A stretch of DNA of 64,000 nucleotides from the NCBI GenBank assembly GCA_031772625.1, contig CM062818.1:1281776277-1281840276 (forward strand), in the 5' to 3' direction. Both the position numbers and the translations under genes were made by a program. This stretch comes from Pinus tabuliformis. Taxonomy: Eukaryota; Streptophyta; Pinopsida; Pinales; Pinaceae. This document shows positions 33,931-46,535 of this stretch, piece by piece. Positions within the stretch are counted from its first letter, which is position 1. Every line of letters starts with the position of its first letter. The notes beneath the pieces were generated by a model that was not told where the DNA came from, made no database searches, and saw nothing but the letters and a program-made list of their open reading frames with translations.

Positions 33931-35141
33931 CATAAATTCCACCTCCTCACTCCGCATTCCTCTCCATGATGTATGTGTCAGGATTTATTGCTCTCTACAT
34001 TTTTCCTGATTTCTTGCAAAACATGATTTGTTTCAAATAAAATTCACTTATCATCTCATTTATGTTTATCTTATTGATTCCTTTTTTCTGTGTTCAGGTT
34101 CATGACAAAAAGAAAAGAAAAAACTATGCTTATAAGTGGCAAATTAGTCCAAATAGATGGACAAACATCTAGATAATTCAATGGAACAAACGAAGTTGAT
34201 GATGACAGCAAATCACTTTCAGAAATTACTACCAAAAAATTGTTTTCCTTTAAGCATTGTTGAAGGGATCTGGTTAAATGCCCTCAATGCTCTACACAAT
34301 AGATTCAGTTGTTTTTTGCTATTTAAGCTTACTTATTGTATGAAATAAAGGTCCTAAATTTCATGAAGAAAGGCTTACGAAAGCTTGCAATATTATACTT
34401 TCATTCTTTTCTCAATAGAATGAATGGAACATTGTTTTAAGAATTTTCAATAAACAATTTAGAGAAGTTGCACTACTTTACTCCTGGAATCATCTTTGTG
34501 AGAAGGACTAAACCGCTGATATTTCTTTTATGAGCTGAGCAACATGCATATGCTATTTCTATCTTTGTGCCTCAGTTTTGTTCATAAATAAATAGTGAAT
34601 TTATCTTTTCAGATTTTTTATTACATGGTATTTAAAGAACAATGTTACATGTATTCATTTATGATCATGCTTCCATTTATATTTTTAAATACATGTTAAG
34701 AAATTTTCTTTTGATATTCTAATTGCGATATGAGTTATACACATTAGTTTGATTAACTATTTAATCAAAATAATTATCTTTAAATATTTTCATTTCCATT
34801 GGTGTTTGAGCAATCTATATTGAAATTTACTATGGAAAGTCATTATAGGTCGCATCTAGATGAATGTTAAACAATCCTTGGTTATAGAATAGATTAATGT
34901 ATATGTTTTCCATTTGATTCATTGCAGCAAATCCATCTATTTCACTCCACTATAAGAATTACACATTCATTCAATAAACTCATTGGGAAGTTGGTCCCAT
35001 TATATCCAATCGGAGCCACTAATTAAACGGAAAAGGAGCTTCCTTAAGGTCCATACGGGGTGGTTTTCCCCTTCTGTTGATGCAACTATTTTTGAGGCCT
35101 CAAAATGTTTTGGTGCTAGAAGGATGGCATGCAGACTATGA

Positions 35142-36470
35142 ATGGAAATTAAGTCCAATCCAAAATCAAAAGGTCATTCAAAGAATCATTCCCCCTCCAA
35201 ATCTCCTACTTTTAGATCAAGAGTTGTACAATCACCTCCCATGTCTCCTAGAATACTTCCTGAGGTAATCCCTACGGATTATACTCCAGAATCACCAGAA
35301 ATTACAACTTTGATAAAGAAATGGGAAGATGTCTCCATTTTAGCAGAAAAGCCTGAATCATCCGAAGTTTCTGAAGGAAGTATAACTTCTATTTTTTAAG
35401 GAACTGGTGTTTTAACTCGGTCCCGAAGTGAAAAAGTTGGCATCTTGCCATTTGAATTTCCACTTCAATCCTGCCAAATGAAAACTACTACATCACATTC
35501 CCAAACATCTACTAGTGAGATTATCTCATTGTCTCATTCACCAACATCTCCATTTATTCCTTTTTCATTTCCTTTTTCTCTATCGATCACTTCATCTCTT
35601 TCCATTTCCTCTACACAAATGACTAGTGCTGACTCAATTAGTACTATCATAGCTACTAGTGTTTCTTCCATCACCTCCACTACTCCAACTGTTACAATGG
35701 AAGCTAGACCATGGTCCAATCTAGGAGTTTTTCAAATGCCAGCACCACTTCATCCTCTACCAAAACATATTGAAAGATGGCTTCCCAAATTCAATCCTGA
35801 TGACATGTTACCTACTTAAGATCACCTTCATAATTATATGTTAGCCATCAATCTTAATGACGTAGGTGAATAAGACATTGTTGTTACATTATTCCCACAC
35901 ACTATTACAAGATTAGCAGGGTCTTGGTACTTTTCATTACCAGCCAATTCTATTACTAGTTGGGATATTTTTGAAAAACATTTTTTGACTAAATTTGTTG
36001 ATGATCGCTCAACTGCATCTCTTATCAATGAACTTTCAAATTTAAAAACAAAATCAGAGGAAAAGATAAAATATTTCAATTCCATTTTTAACAAATTTTT
36101 AAACAAAATCCCAGCGACTTCTAGACCTAGTGTCAATGTACAAATTGAATGGTATATTTCATCGCTTCCTTCTAACATAGAAATTTTTGTAGATAGAGAT
36201 AATAAAAATACCTTGGTCGAAAACATGAAAGAAGCTCTGTTTGTAGAGAAGGGGATAAATGCACTAGAAAAGAAAAAAGATCATGAAGACAAAAAATTAA
36301 GAAGATTTACATTTAAGAATGAATCTAAAAAGAAAGCACCTGAAGATCCCTTTGATATTGAAGGCTTGCAACAAGTCCTTAAAACTTTATCTAATGATAT
36401 GGTAGATATTAAAAAACAAGTAGCAGAATATTCTTTCGAAAAACATTTTAGAACATTCAGAAGAAATTAG
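35142..36470 (+). pseudogene. Gag remnant of element E copy 1
   Basis: A Ser/Pro-rich N part (SKSPTFRSRVVQSPPMSPRI; 35142-35399 and 35445-35819) is followed by the capsid-type domain at 35985-36470: FVDDRSTASLINELSNLKTK, FNKFLNKIPATSRP and VQIEWYISSLPSNI, and a Lys/Glu-rich tail. An acidic linker continues to about 36700. I found no zinc knuckle. The same parts are repeated in copy 2. Confidence 0.8.
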
Positions 36471-36988
36471 CCACCTAATCCACAACATCCAAACATGATC
36501 TCTAATGCAGAAACTGATGATGAATATGAGGAGGAAGCAACATTCTCTACTGATGAATCCCAAGATGAACAAGTAGCTGAGCTAAATGGAACGTGGGAGT
36601 TTCTTCCTCCTATTTCTAATAATGAAAATGAAAATGAAGCATTACTTGTTAGCACAAGAAGTAAAGGTCCATTTAATCCTATACAACCAACTCAAAAATA
36701 GAAACCTTCAACTTCCATTGCTAAAGATAAAGTTGCTATTAAAAAATCCACTTGCACTTCTCCCCAAGTAATTCTGTCTTCATCCAATTCTTCATCTTCT
36801 CCTAGAACCTTAGTAGTTTCAGATACTATTTATTGTAACATAGTTGAAGATATGAATAAAGTAAAATCAAACATTTCCCTTCATGAACACACTAAAATCA
36901 AACAACAACAAAAAAATTTACTGAAAGAAATGAATACAGTACCTGCTTCTCCTCTTCCTGTTGCTGTGGTATCCAAACTTCTAATAAA

Positions 36989-37621
36989 ATGGGTAAATCT
37001 ACTGGCCATTCATTATTCAATTCCTCTTATGCTATTATGATAGGTGACAAGTCTAATTCCCATACCCCTCCTTTTATTTTGACTTTTGAAATATTTAATA
37101 AAAATGTATGCAACTGCTTGGTAGATTTAGGGGCTTCTTCGAATATCATGCCATATTCAGTTTGCCTAAAATTAAACATGTCACCTTAGAAAACTCCAAT
37201 TCACATCGTTCAACTCAATAGGAAAAAAGTCAAAGTTATAGGAGAAATGAATTCAGTTCTTATTATATTATCTTCAAATCCTAAAGTTTATCAAATAATT
37301 GACATACTAATTGTTTATATCCCAGATTTCTACAATTTAATTCTTAGTAGAGATTGGTCAGAAAAACTACACGGTTATTTTTCCACTAATTGGTCTCACT
37401 TATGGCTCCCATTTAATGTAAAGCCGAATCAAATTAGAATCAATCAAGAGAAACACATGAAACATTCGGTAACAGATTTCGAAGGTGAAAATGAGGCAGT
37501 AGCATTTAATAACAACATTATTGGAAACTACACTACTGAATCAACTTTTGAGAATTTTAAAGAAAAAAAGTCACCATTTCTGATTAATTTTGTAACTTCT
37601 CAAATTGAAAATTTTTCATGA
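36989..37621 (+). pseudogene. Aspartic protease remnant of element E copy 1
   Basis: VCNCLVDLGASSNIMPYSVC near 37105-37165 is the active-site block (DLGAS) of a plant gypsy retropepsin, preceded by PPFILTFEIFNKN. Further on come PDFYNLILSRDWSEKLHGYF and STNWSHLWLPFN, the end of the protease domain. The extra RNase H follows it. Confidence 0.85.
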
Positions 37622-37674
37622 ACAAACTTTTCCAAATGTGTAAATATGCTAGAAAAAACCACTAGTCAATTCTT

Positions 37675-38060
37675 TATTCTGGACATTTTATTTTGATGGG
37701 TCGAAATCAAGTGATGGTGCAGGAGCAAGATGCATATTGATTAATCCTGAAGGTGTGAATACAATGCTAAATGACGATTGGAATTCTAATGGACAAGTAA
37801 TATTGCAGAATATGAGGTACTGGTCCAAGGAATGTACAAAGAAATTAGCCTAGACATTAAATATCTTCAAGTTTTTGGAGATTCAGAAATTGCATTTAAA
37901 CAAGTAATAAATATGATGCAATGTATCTCTACACACTTGAAGCATTATCAAGCTTTGGTTCAGTCTCTCATTTAACATTTTTTAGCATTTAGCATTTATG
38001 TTATTCCTAGGATTCAGAGTGCCAATTCTGACCTTCTTGCTAACATTGCATCAAAACTGA
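37675..38060 (+). pseudogene. Extra plant/archaeal-type RNase H between protease and RT (element E)
   Basis: FYFDGSKSSDGAGA (37685-37726) carries the first acidic block of the RVT_3-type RNase H; LQVFGDSEIAFKQVI (about 37866-37910) the central Asp; and VIPRIQSANSDLLANIAS (about 38000-38050) the end block seen as 'IPREENARADALSKLA' type in other plants. This fold is separate from the gypsy RNase H after RT at 39300-39650. Its place before RT, not between RNase H and integrase, is the odd point. Element D shows the same order. Confidence 0.75.
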
Positions 38061-38540
38061 TCCCATCCCAAGATTACAATCCCGATAGATTTTCTGTAGA
38101 GTTAATATTTAGACCATCCATTCCAGATAATATCTCCAATTGGTGGGTATTTAATGATGATGAAGACATTTTAAGTTTCTTAACTTCTAAAAAATAATAT
38201 GATGAGAAAATAATTGATGAGGATGAACACAATGATAATTAAAAGGGAAAATCGATGATAATCCCATACCCAAATATGTAGTAAAACTTGAAGATCTCTA
38301 TGATTTAAAAGATAGATTTAAAAGAGTTACTAATTCAAAACTAGAGAGTTCAAATTTGAGATTTGAATTAATAAATCTTGGGGCAGATCTTAAACCTCAG
38401 AACATCAATTAGGACTTCGTCTCTCAATTGAAGAAAGATTATACTTCATTCAGTTGTTGAGAAAATATAAGGATGTCTTTGCTTGGAGTTATGAAGATAT
38501 GAAAACATTTGATACTTCCATAATTTGACATACAATTCCA

Positions 38541-39088
38541 ATGTTATCAAATGATAAACCTATCCAACAAAAGTTAAAGAAAATTCACCCGAACTTAGAA
38601 AATCAAATCAAAAAGGAATTGAATAAACTCCTTAAGGCTAAAATCATTTTTCATGTTAGGAATTTAAGATGGGTTTCCAACTTGGTACATGTTAGGAAGA
38701 AAAATGGTGATATCCACATTTGTATAGATTTAGGAATCTCAATAAGGCCAGTCAAAAGGATAATTTCCGGCTACCCACTATGGAACAAATTTTAAGATCA
38801 GTTGTTGGTTCCAAACTTATGTCTTTCCTTGATCATTTCTCTGGATATAATCAAATCATGGTACACCCAGATGATAGGCTAAAGACTGATTTTAAAGCCA
38901 AATGGGGAACATATGCCTTCCAAAAAATGCCATTCGGTTTAATAAACGCAAGGGCCACTTTCCAACAAGCCATGGACATAGCTTTCAAAGGTATGTTAAG
39001 AAAAACAATTGTTGCTTATCTGGATGTCATTACTGTTTATTCAAAAAATAGAAATAATAATTTGTATAACTCAAGACAAATTTTTTAA
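38541..39088 (+). pseudogene. Reverse transcriptase remnant of element E copy 1
   Basis: Blocks: IKKELNKLLKAKIIFHVRN, RNLNKASQKDNFRLPTMEQI, MSFLDHFSGYNQIMVHPDDR, KMPFGLINARATFQQAMDIA and VAYLDVITVYSKN. They give a complete set of gypsy RT palm motifs. The segment 38061-38540 links the extra RNase H to RT and includes KYKDVFAWSYEDMK-like text just before RT. Confidence 0.88.
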
Positions 39089-39556
39089 GTCTATAGAAAA
39101 TATGGTATTTCATTAAATCCAATTTTTTTTTCTCTCACTGAAGAGAAATTTTTAGGATTCATTGTGTCAAAAAGTGAAATTTACATTAACCCTGATAGAA
39201 AAAAAGAAATTTTAGAAATTTCTCCACCATATAACAAAAAAAAATGCAATCATTTTTTGGATAGATCAATTTTGTCAAGAGGTTTGTCCCTGATTTCTCA
39301 CAAAAACATTTTCGTTACAACAAATGATTAAGAAAGACACATTTTTAAATGGGATCATCATGAAAAGAAAACATTCGATTTAATCAAAGAAGCAATTATC
39401 AATGCTCCTTCTTTAAATACTCTGAATTTCCCCAATCATTTCATCTTATATACCTTTCCTTCTTCAACGTCTTATGTTGATGTTTTGATACAAATTGATA
39501 ATCATAAAATTGAAGTACCCATCTCTTTTTTCAGTTCAAATCTTTAGGGTGCCGAA

Positions 39557-41039
39557 TTGAATTATTTAGAAGTAGAAAAACAAGAATTTGTTGTATATAA
39601 ATATGTAAAGCATTTTAGACATTTTCTTCTAAGAAAACACATGAAAGTAATAGTCCCATTCCTAGTAGTGATGAAATTACTAATGAAGAAAGAATTAGGA
39701 GAAAAGAGAGAAAATTGGGTAAAATCTCTGCAGGAGTATGATATTGAAACTAAACCAACCAAAGTTGTTAGAGGGAAAGATTTTTACAAGATGCTTACAG
39801 GAGAATCCAACATACCAATTGAAGTGGACACAAGTAACAATGAACACATTTATGAGGTAAGTGTAACTAATGTTGATTCCCAATATGCTGATTTAATTTT
39901 TTATTTGAAAAATAGATATGCTCCTCCCAAACTCAATTATAAAAGAAAAAGAGCTTTACAATTAAAAGCAATTCATTATGAGATTGTTGATAACGTGTCA
40001 TTCAGGAGAAACTATGATTCTATATTGTTAATATGCCTTGAAAAGTTTGAAGCACAAATTGTTTTACATGGAATTCATGATGGACCAGCAGGTGGACACT
40101 TTGGAGGAGATACTATTGCACATAAGATCTTACATGGTGGATATTACTGGCCCACTCTCTTCAAAGATACCCATGCATACGTAAGGAAATTCAAAAACAT
40201 GCCAAACTGCTTCTGGAAGATAAAGGAAACCACCATTGCCTCTTTAGCTAGTCAACATCAAAAAACCTTTCGAGCAATGGGGACTAAATATCATAGGTGA
40301 GATCGTTCCTCATTATTCTAAACAACATAGGTATATTTTGACTACTACAGATTACTTCACTGAGTGGGTGGAAGCAATTTTGCTAAAGGTAGTCAATTCT
40401 GAATATGTTATTGAATTTATTGATCAATTTACCATTACAAGATTTGGTTTGCTTTCTGCACTTATATTTGATAATACATCTTATTTTTTGGGTACCAGTA
40501 TGATTGAATTTGCAATTAGGAGAGGTTTTAAACTCAAATATTCTGCTAATTACTATACCCAGGGAAATGGTTTGGTTGAATCCACCAATAAAAATCTCTT
40601 TAGAATAATCAAAAGAACTGTTAATCAAAATCAAATAAATTGACACAAAGCTTTAATATTTTCTCTATGGGTTGATAAGATAACTCAAAAGGCCTCTATA
40701 GGAACTTCTCCATTCAACTTATTATATGGGAAGGAAGCCATTATTCCATCACATTTAACTCTTCCTTCATTAGCCCTAATTCAATTTATTGAAGAAACAC
40801 CTTCATCTTCCTTGCAATTAACAAATTCACAAATCTTAAAACTAGAAGAAGAAAGGGAAAATGCCAAACTCACACACACCAAACATCAAAAAATGGTGAA
40901 AGTTTCTTTTGATGCAAGTTCAGTCACACAAAGATCCTTCCAAGTTGGAGATCTAGTTCTCAAGTGGGACAAAACACAAAGAAAAAGGGAAACATACCAA
41001 ATCTTAAAAATTATTTCTTGGTCCATTTCAGATTGTTGA
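39557..41039 (+). pseudogene. RNase H end and integrase remnant of element E copy 1
   Basis: 39557-40300 starts with the RNase H end (YLEVEKQEFVVYKYVKHFRH) and runs through a spacer to the integrase zinc domain (GIHDGPAGGHFGGDTIAHKI, GGYYWPTLFKDTHAYVRKF). 40338-40643 has the core (TTTDYFTEWVEAILLK, RGFKLKYSANYYTQGNGLVE). 40812-41039 is the C-terminal part (SVTQRSFQVGDLVLKWD). Standard order, broken copy. Confidence 0.85.
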
Positions 41040-42213
41040 AAAAATAAGCCCATCCACATTTATACTTCAAGATTTATCAATAAAGACAGATTCTCTCCCT
41101 ATAAATGGGCTCATCTTAAAAAAAAAAATTCCTAAAAAAAATAAAAATAAAATATGTGAAAAACCATTTGCATTGTATATCCCACTGCAATTTACTTTCC
41201 TTTTTTTTTACAGATTTTGTTAATAAAATGTTAAATAATATTCGATTGACTTTTCAAATATCTCTTAAAATCAGTTTATGATTTATTCAATTTGAAGGAA
41301 AGGATTTTTAAGAAGTGGTTACCAAAATTGAAAATTAGACAAAAATTATGGAACTCTAAAAATCTTTTCCATTAAGTTGTAAAATATTTTAAAAACCTCA
41401 AAAATTATATCCTTTTACTCTAGTTTTAGTCAAAAAGGTTATCCTTAAAAAGTAAAGACCATATTACGACTAAACACTTTCAACTCGGATTTGTCATCCA
41501 AAACTCTTAAGGAGTCAACGATCCTCCCCATCCATTAAAAAGAGAATTTTTAGAGTGTAATTCTAAAATATAAAAAATCTAAAAAGATAAGAGGTCTCAT
41601 CATGAGCCTGCTTATCATGTTCATAGAACCATTTAAATTGACATTACCACACTGATCACAAAATCATGGTAATGGCTTATGATTTTTAATTGTAAGACAA
41701 GGGGTCTCATCATGAGCCAACTTGTTCAATTTGATTGTTACCGGTGAATGGCATTGTCGTTATCTAGCCACCAAACCAGGACAATGGCTTTTTAGCATAA
41801 AAAAAAGGAAAAGAAAAAATTACCTCTAATTATTGCACTATTAAATGGATGGGATGTTGGATATTTTTTGTTAAGAGGTAACCATGTCAAGGCTATGAAC
41901 GCCTACTAGTAGCAGTGACTCTACCTGTGATAAACGAGTACATTATAAGTTAAGTCATAAAAGGCCCCCTACTTTATTTTTTACAACTGATTAATGACTG
42001 ATACAAGTAAATAGGAGTTTTTCATTCACAAAAGGTTTTTAAAAAAGAAATTGCAATTTAACGAGTTTTATAGCCAGAGTGATTTTTTTTATTTATTTTT
42101 ATCTAAATATTTCGAAAAGTAGTTTTCACTTCTTAAATTGTTTTTACTAAATCTTTGAAGAAATTCTTTATTTACTCATCAAAGATAATTGGTTCTTCCA
42201 GTGAATCGCCAAT
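41040..42213 (+). other. Non-coding 3' tail of element E copy 1
   Basis: About 1.2 kb with no coding signal between integrase and LTR2. It holds the tandem repeat at 41587-41810 and AT-rich runs. No convincing polypurine tract stands directly before LTR2. Confidence 0.55.
41587..41810 (+). repeat. Two degenerate 110-bp units with GGTCTCATCATGAGCC
   Basis: GAGGTCTCATCATGAGCC at 41591 and GGGGTCTCATCATGAGCC at 41701, each followed by a CATT(G/A)-rich arm and ending in an ATGGCTT phrase. CTCAT-C-ATGAG can form a small stem-loop. The place (after integrase, before the 3' LTR) and period recall the 116-bp hairpin units of element A, although the sequence differs. Confidence 0.7.
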
Positions 42214-44442
42214 TGTTGCACTGTTAAACAACCCCCATTTTAATATATTATAAATTCCTATGAAATTTATTATATTAAAATAGGGACCCTTTAGTTTTAA
42301 GAAAAAGCCTTTGATTTTTGTATTAAAAACAAAAATAAAAAATAAAAAATAAAAATTGAAAATTTAGAAAAATCAACATAAAAAATCAGCGATAAAATCC
42401 TATAATCAAAGTTTAATACTTAGGCTTTTTAATTAAAAACCAAGTATTAAACCTTGATTATCCCAAAAACCAATTTAAATAGCCTTCGAGACCCAAACTA
42501 TACTTAGGCTTAAGTATTAAACATTATGGGTTATTTGATTAAAAAACAAAATAAATCAAACTTTTTAATACCTAAAGGTTGAATTCTTTACAGACTCCAA
42601 CTCTCTGCCATACCCTGTGTTGCACATCACATAATAAAAAACATAAGGCAAAGACCCCTTTACACCACAGATTGTGATATGTGATAAAGCCTGGACCCGA
42701 CGGGAAAATACATGCTAATCCATATTAATATCGTGTCCACGAGCTATGACAAAAGTTCCAAAGTCCATATCCCGCTCCCTTTCGCGATTACAATATGCGA
42801 TAAGTCCTGGACACACCTGGATTATACACTGCAATTTATATTAATGTCACATTCAGGGTTTATATCGCAATCAGAAAGTTCTAAAAATAATGCCTCATGC
42901 TATTGCCGATTGCGATATGATCCTGATTGTCGATTGCGATATGATGTTAGTAGTGACGTTAGTTCCATGTCCCCTACCATGTCACCCTGCCAAATCATAG
43001 TGACATCACCATTATGTCATCCCTAACATCATCCCGCATATCGCAATTGCAAGTCTTTTGGCCACGTCTCATAGTCTTCAACTCTGATTTCTGATTGCGA
43101 TAATCCTATGTATTGCGATTGTGATATAAAGCTCAGACCCGATATAATTATACACTGCAATTCATTTTATCCCTATGTTCATGGCTATTGAAAATAAGAA
43201 AATATCATCATTTCACTGTCTCCTGCCCATTCTGATTGCGATTGTGATTTTATTTGAGAAGGCTCCCTTTTTAATTTTGTATGAAATACTCCCAGTCTAA
43301 ACCGATTGCAATTTTTTTGAGTTCTACCCCTAATTCTAATATGATTGCAATTGTTTTATGATTTTCCCTAAACATTGATTTCAGATGGCAATATGTCATA
43401 AAGTTCACCTCCTCACTCTACATTCCTCTCCATGATGTCTGTGTCGGGATTTGTTACACTCTACATTTTTCCTGATTCCTTGCAAAACATTATTTGTCTC
43501 AAAAAAAATTCGCTTATCATCTCATTTATGTTTATCTTATCGATTCCTATTTTCTATGTTTAGGTTCATGACAAAGGAGGAAATCTGTGTTGATAATTGG
43601 TAGATCAGTTCAAACATATGGATAAACATCCAGAGAATTCGATGGAACAAATGAAGCTAATGATGACAACAAATCACTTTCAGAAATTACTGCCAAATTT
43701 TTTTTTCCTTTAAGCATTGTTGAAGGGATCTATTTAAATTCCCTCAACACTCTACATAATAGATTTAGTTGTTTTCTACTATTTAAGCTTACTTATTGTA
43801 TGAAATAAAGGTCCTAAATTTTATGAAGAAAGGATTACAAAAGCTTGCACTATTGTACTTTCATACTTTTCTCTATAGAGCGGCTGGAACATTGTTTTAA
43901 GAATTTTCAATAAAGAATTTCGAGAAGTTTCACTACTGTACTCCTGGAATCATCTTTGTGAGAAGGACTAAACCGCTACTATTTCTTTTATGAGTTGAGA
44001 AATGTGCATTTGCTATTTCTATCTTTGTTCCTCTGTTTTGTTCATAAATAAATAGTGAATTTATCTTTTCATATTGTTTATTACATGGTATTTAAAGAAT
44101 AGTGTTACATGTATTCATTTCTGATCACGTTGCCATTGATATTTTTAAATACATGTTAAGAAATTTTCTTTTGATATTATAAATGTGATGTGAGTTATAC
44201 ACATTATTTTGATTAACTATTTAATCAAAACAATTATCTTTAAATATTTTCATTTCCATTGGTGTTTGAGCAATATATATTGTCATTTACTATGGAAAAT
44301 CATTATAGATCACGTCTATATGAATGTTAAACAATCTCGGGTTATAGAATATATTAATGTATATGTTTTCCATTTGATTCATTGTTGCAAATCCATCTAT
44401 TTCACTCCACTATAAGCATTACACATTCATTCAATCAACTCA
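42214..44442 (+). repeat. LTR2 of element E, shared by copies 1 and 2
   Basis: Starts TGTTGCACTGTTAAACA; colinear with LTR1 throughout (for example CATTTTAATATATTATAAATT, TTAGGCTTAAGTATTAAACA, CATTGGGAA near the end). The end is tentative for the same reason as LTR1. CG sites seen in LTR1 are often TG or CA here, as expected for methylation decay. Element E copy 2 gag begins shortly after. Confidence 0.75.
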
Positions 44443-44544
44443 TTGGGAAACTAGTCCCATTATATCCAGTCAGAGCCATCCCTTAAACGGAAAAGGAGTT
44501 ACCTTAAGGTCCAGACCAGGTGGTTTCCCCCCTATGTTGACGTA

Positions 44545-45079
44545 GTGATTTTCGAGGCCTCAACAATTTTTGCCGCTAGAAGGAGGGCATGTATACTACG
44601 AATGGAAATTAAGTCCAATCCAAAACCAAAAGGCCATTCCAATAATTGTTCCCCCTCCAAATCTCCTACAACTTCCAGATCCCCTCCAAAATCTCCTACT
44701 TTTAGATCAGGAGTTGTAGAATCACCTCCCAAGTCTCCTAGAATACTTCCTGAGGTAATAACAATGGATTATACTCCAGAATCACCAAAAATTACAACTT
44801 TGATAAAGAAATTGGAAGACATCTCCATTTCAGTAGAAAAGCTTGAATTATCTGAATTTTCTGAAGGAAGTATAACTTATATTTTTGAAGGAACTGGTGT
44901 TTTAGCTCGGTCTTGAAGTGAAAAACTTGGGATCTTTCCATTTGAATATTTAATTCAATCCCGTCAAAATAAAACTACTACATCACATTCCCAAACATCT
45001 ACTAGTGATATTACCTCATTCTCTCATTCACCAACATCTCCATTTATTCCTTTCTCATTTCATTTTTCTCTACCGATCA
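44545..45079 (+). pseudogene. Gag N-terminal remnant of element E copy 2
   Basis: The frame 44545-44916 has EIKSNPKPKGHSNNCSPSKS and SPRILPEVITMDYTPESPKI, matching 35142-35399 of copy 1 closely. The match runs to 45079, where unit C is inserted, and resumes at 49539. Confidence 0.8.
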
Positions 45080-46535
45080 TGTTAGAGCCTAGATTGACTT
45101 TAGGCTGAAGGGAGGCAATCCTAGGATAACCAGAAACCAAGCTTAACCTGGTAGCTAGCCCTACCAGGTCGGGAGAGGGCTCTCTCCTTGTCATTCTTAG
45201 TTGAGATGACTGAATCAAATATGGATTTTAGGCTAGGTATAGTATCTCTAGGGCTTTTTGTTTGATTTTGATTGGTTTTGTTGCTGGATCAAATGGAGCA
45301 GGCAACTTTGGCTCCAGGAAATCAAGTCAGGAATGCAGGGTGTTTTGTGGGGTGAGGTAGGTAGGTGTTTTGGCACTTGGAATTGAGATGGTAGGTCTAA
45401 GACTGGTGAGGAGCCGAGAATGGCATGAAAGGATCATGAGTCCTCTTCAAACAGCTAAAAACATAAAAAAATAAATGTATTCCCAAGGCAGAGCACTGTT
45501 ACCAATGTATTCTACCTATATATCTTGATTTCATTTAGTTAAGAAGAATGAAATAGATTTTGGCACATATAAAACATGAGAAAAACTAATGACAGAAGGA
45601 GAAACAATTCAAAAACACATTACCATAAGAATCCCACAAAAATATTTGCAAATCTTGGTTTATTTCCTTGCCAAATTGCTGTAGAGATGTACAATGTAGC
45701 TCAAAGCATCCACAAGAGTCCAACCTTTTTTGACGATTGAAAAAATACATAACATAGACATCAAACCACCTATGCTAGCCATCAGGGGTAGAATCCATGA
45801 AAAGAGGGGTTGTTTCAACCATTTCTAAACTAAGAACATGAATATAGACAGTGGAACAGCTTGCCTCTAAAACCATGGAAACTGATTCATTCACCCCCAA
45901 ACCACCTCAAAATGATGAATCTACCCTCTAGTGTCATTTTACAATTACATTTACATGGCATAAAATCATTTACATTCATAAATTCATCCAAGATGAAAGA
46001 AAAAGTCAACTTGTAGAAAATATAGGCGAAATTTTGACTTTTGAGCAAAACTAGCAAAATTTATCCTATGCGCAGCGCCACTGTTCCTATCTGCAACGCT
46101 TTTTCAAACCCAGTTTTGGAGGCCTTCCCCTTGACCAAATTTAGCCCAAGGTAGCTCGTTGGAAAGTTTTTCCTATCTAGTTTTTGGAACATCTTGAATT
46201 TTTGTATTTGGAGGTCATTTTCCCCCTTAAAAGTGAAATATTCCAAGGCTGCTTCCTGTGTGTCCAAAAAGTGGCAGAGAGGGCATTTTTTTAATGGTTT
46301 TTTGACCTTTAGGTGACCAAGATTTGCTCTAAATTTGCTGAAACTTTTAGGATTGATGTTCTCATTGTGCTAAATCTGAATATGCAAGCCATTCTTTCCA
46401 AAAGTGTCTCCATCAAAAGCGCAGTGCCACCGATGCCAAATTCCTGTGTTGCAAAATTAAAATTTGAAAATTGCTAAATTTACCAAAAATTTCCCAAAAT
46501 TGGTACAAGGCACCCTCATCCACTGCTTTGATGAG

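Larger units (their letters stand above)
32742..34982 (+). repeat. LTR1 of element E (about 2.2 kb)
   Basis: Starts TGTTGTACTATTCAACA, matched by LTR2 at 42214. The end at 34982 (AATAAACTCA) is tentative, because similarity to the LTR2 region carries on into the internal region and I could not recognise a primer site. It is rich in GATTGCGAT-type words and has three TGACGTCA boxes. Confidence 0.7.

Noticed and set aside
44460-44490. Primer binding site after the E LTRs (TTGGTCCCATTATATCC at 34990)
   Set aside because: It starts with TGG but I cannot match it to any plant tRNA 3' end.
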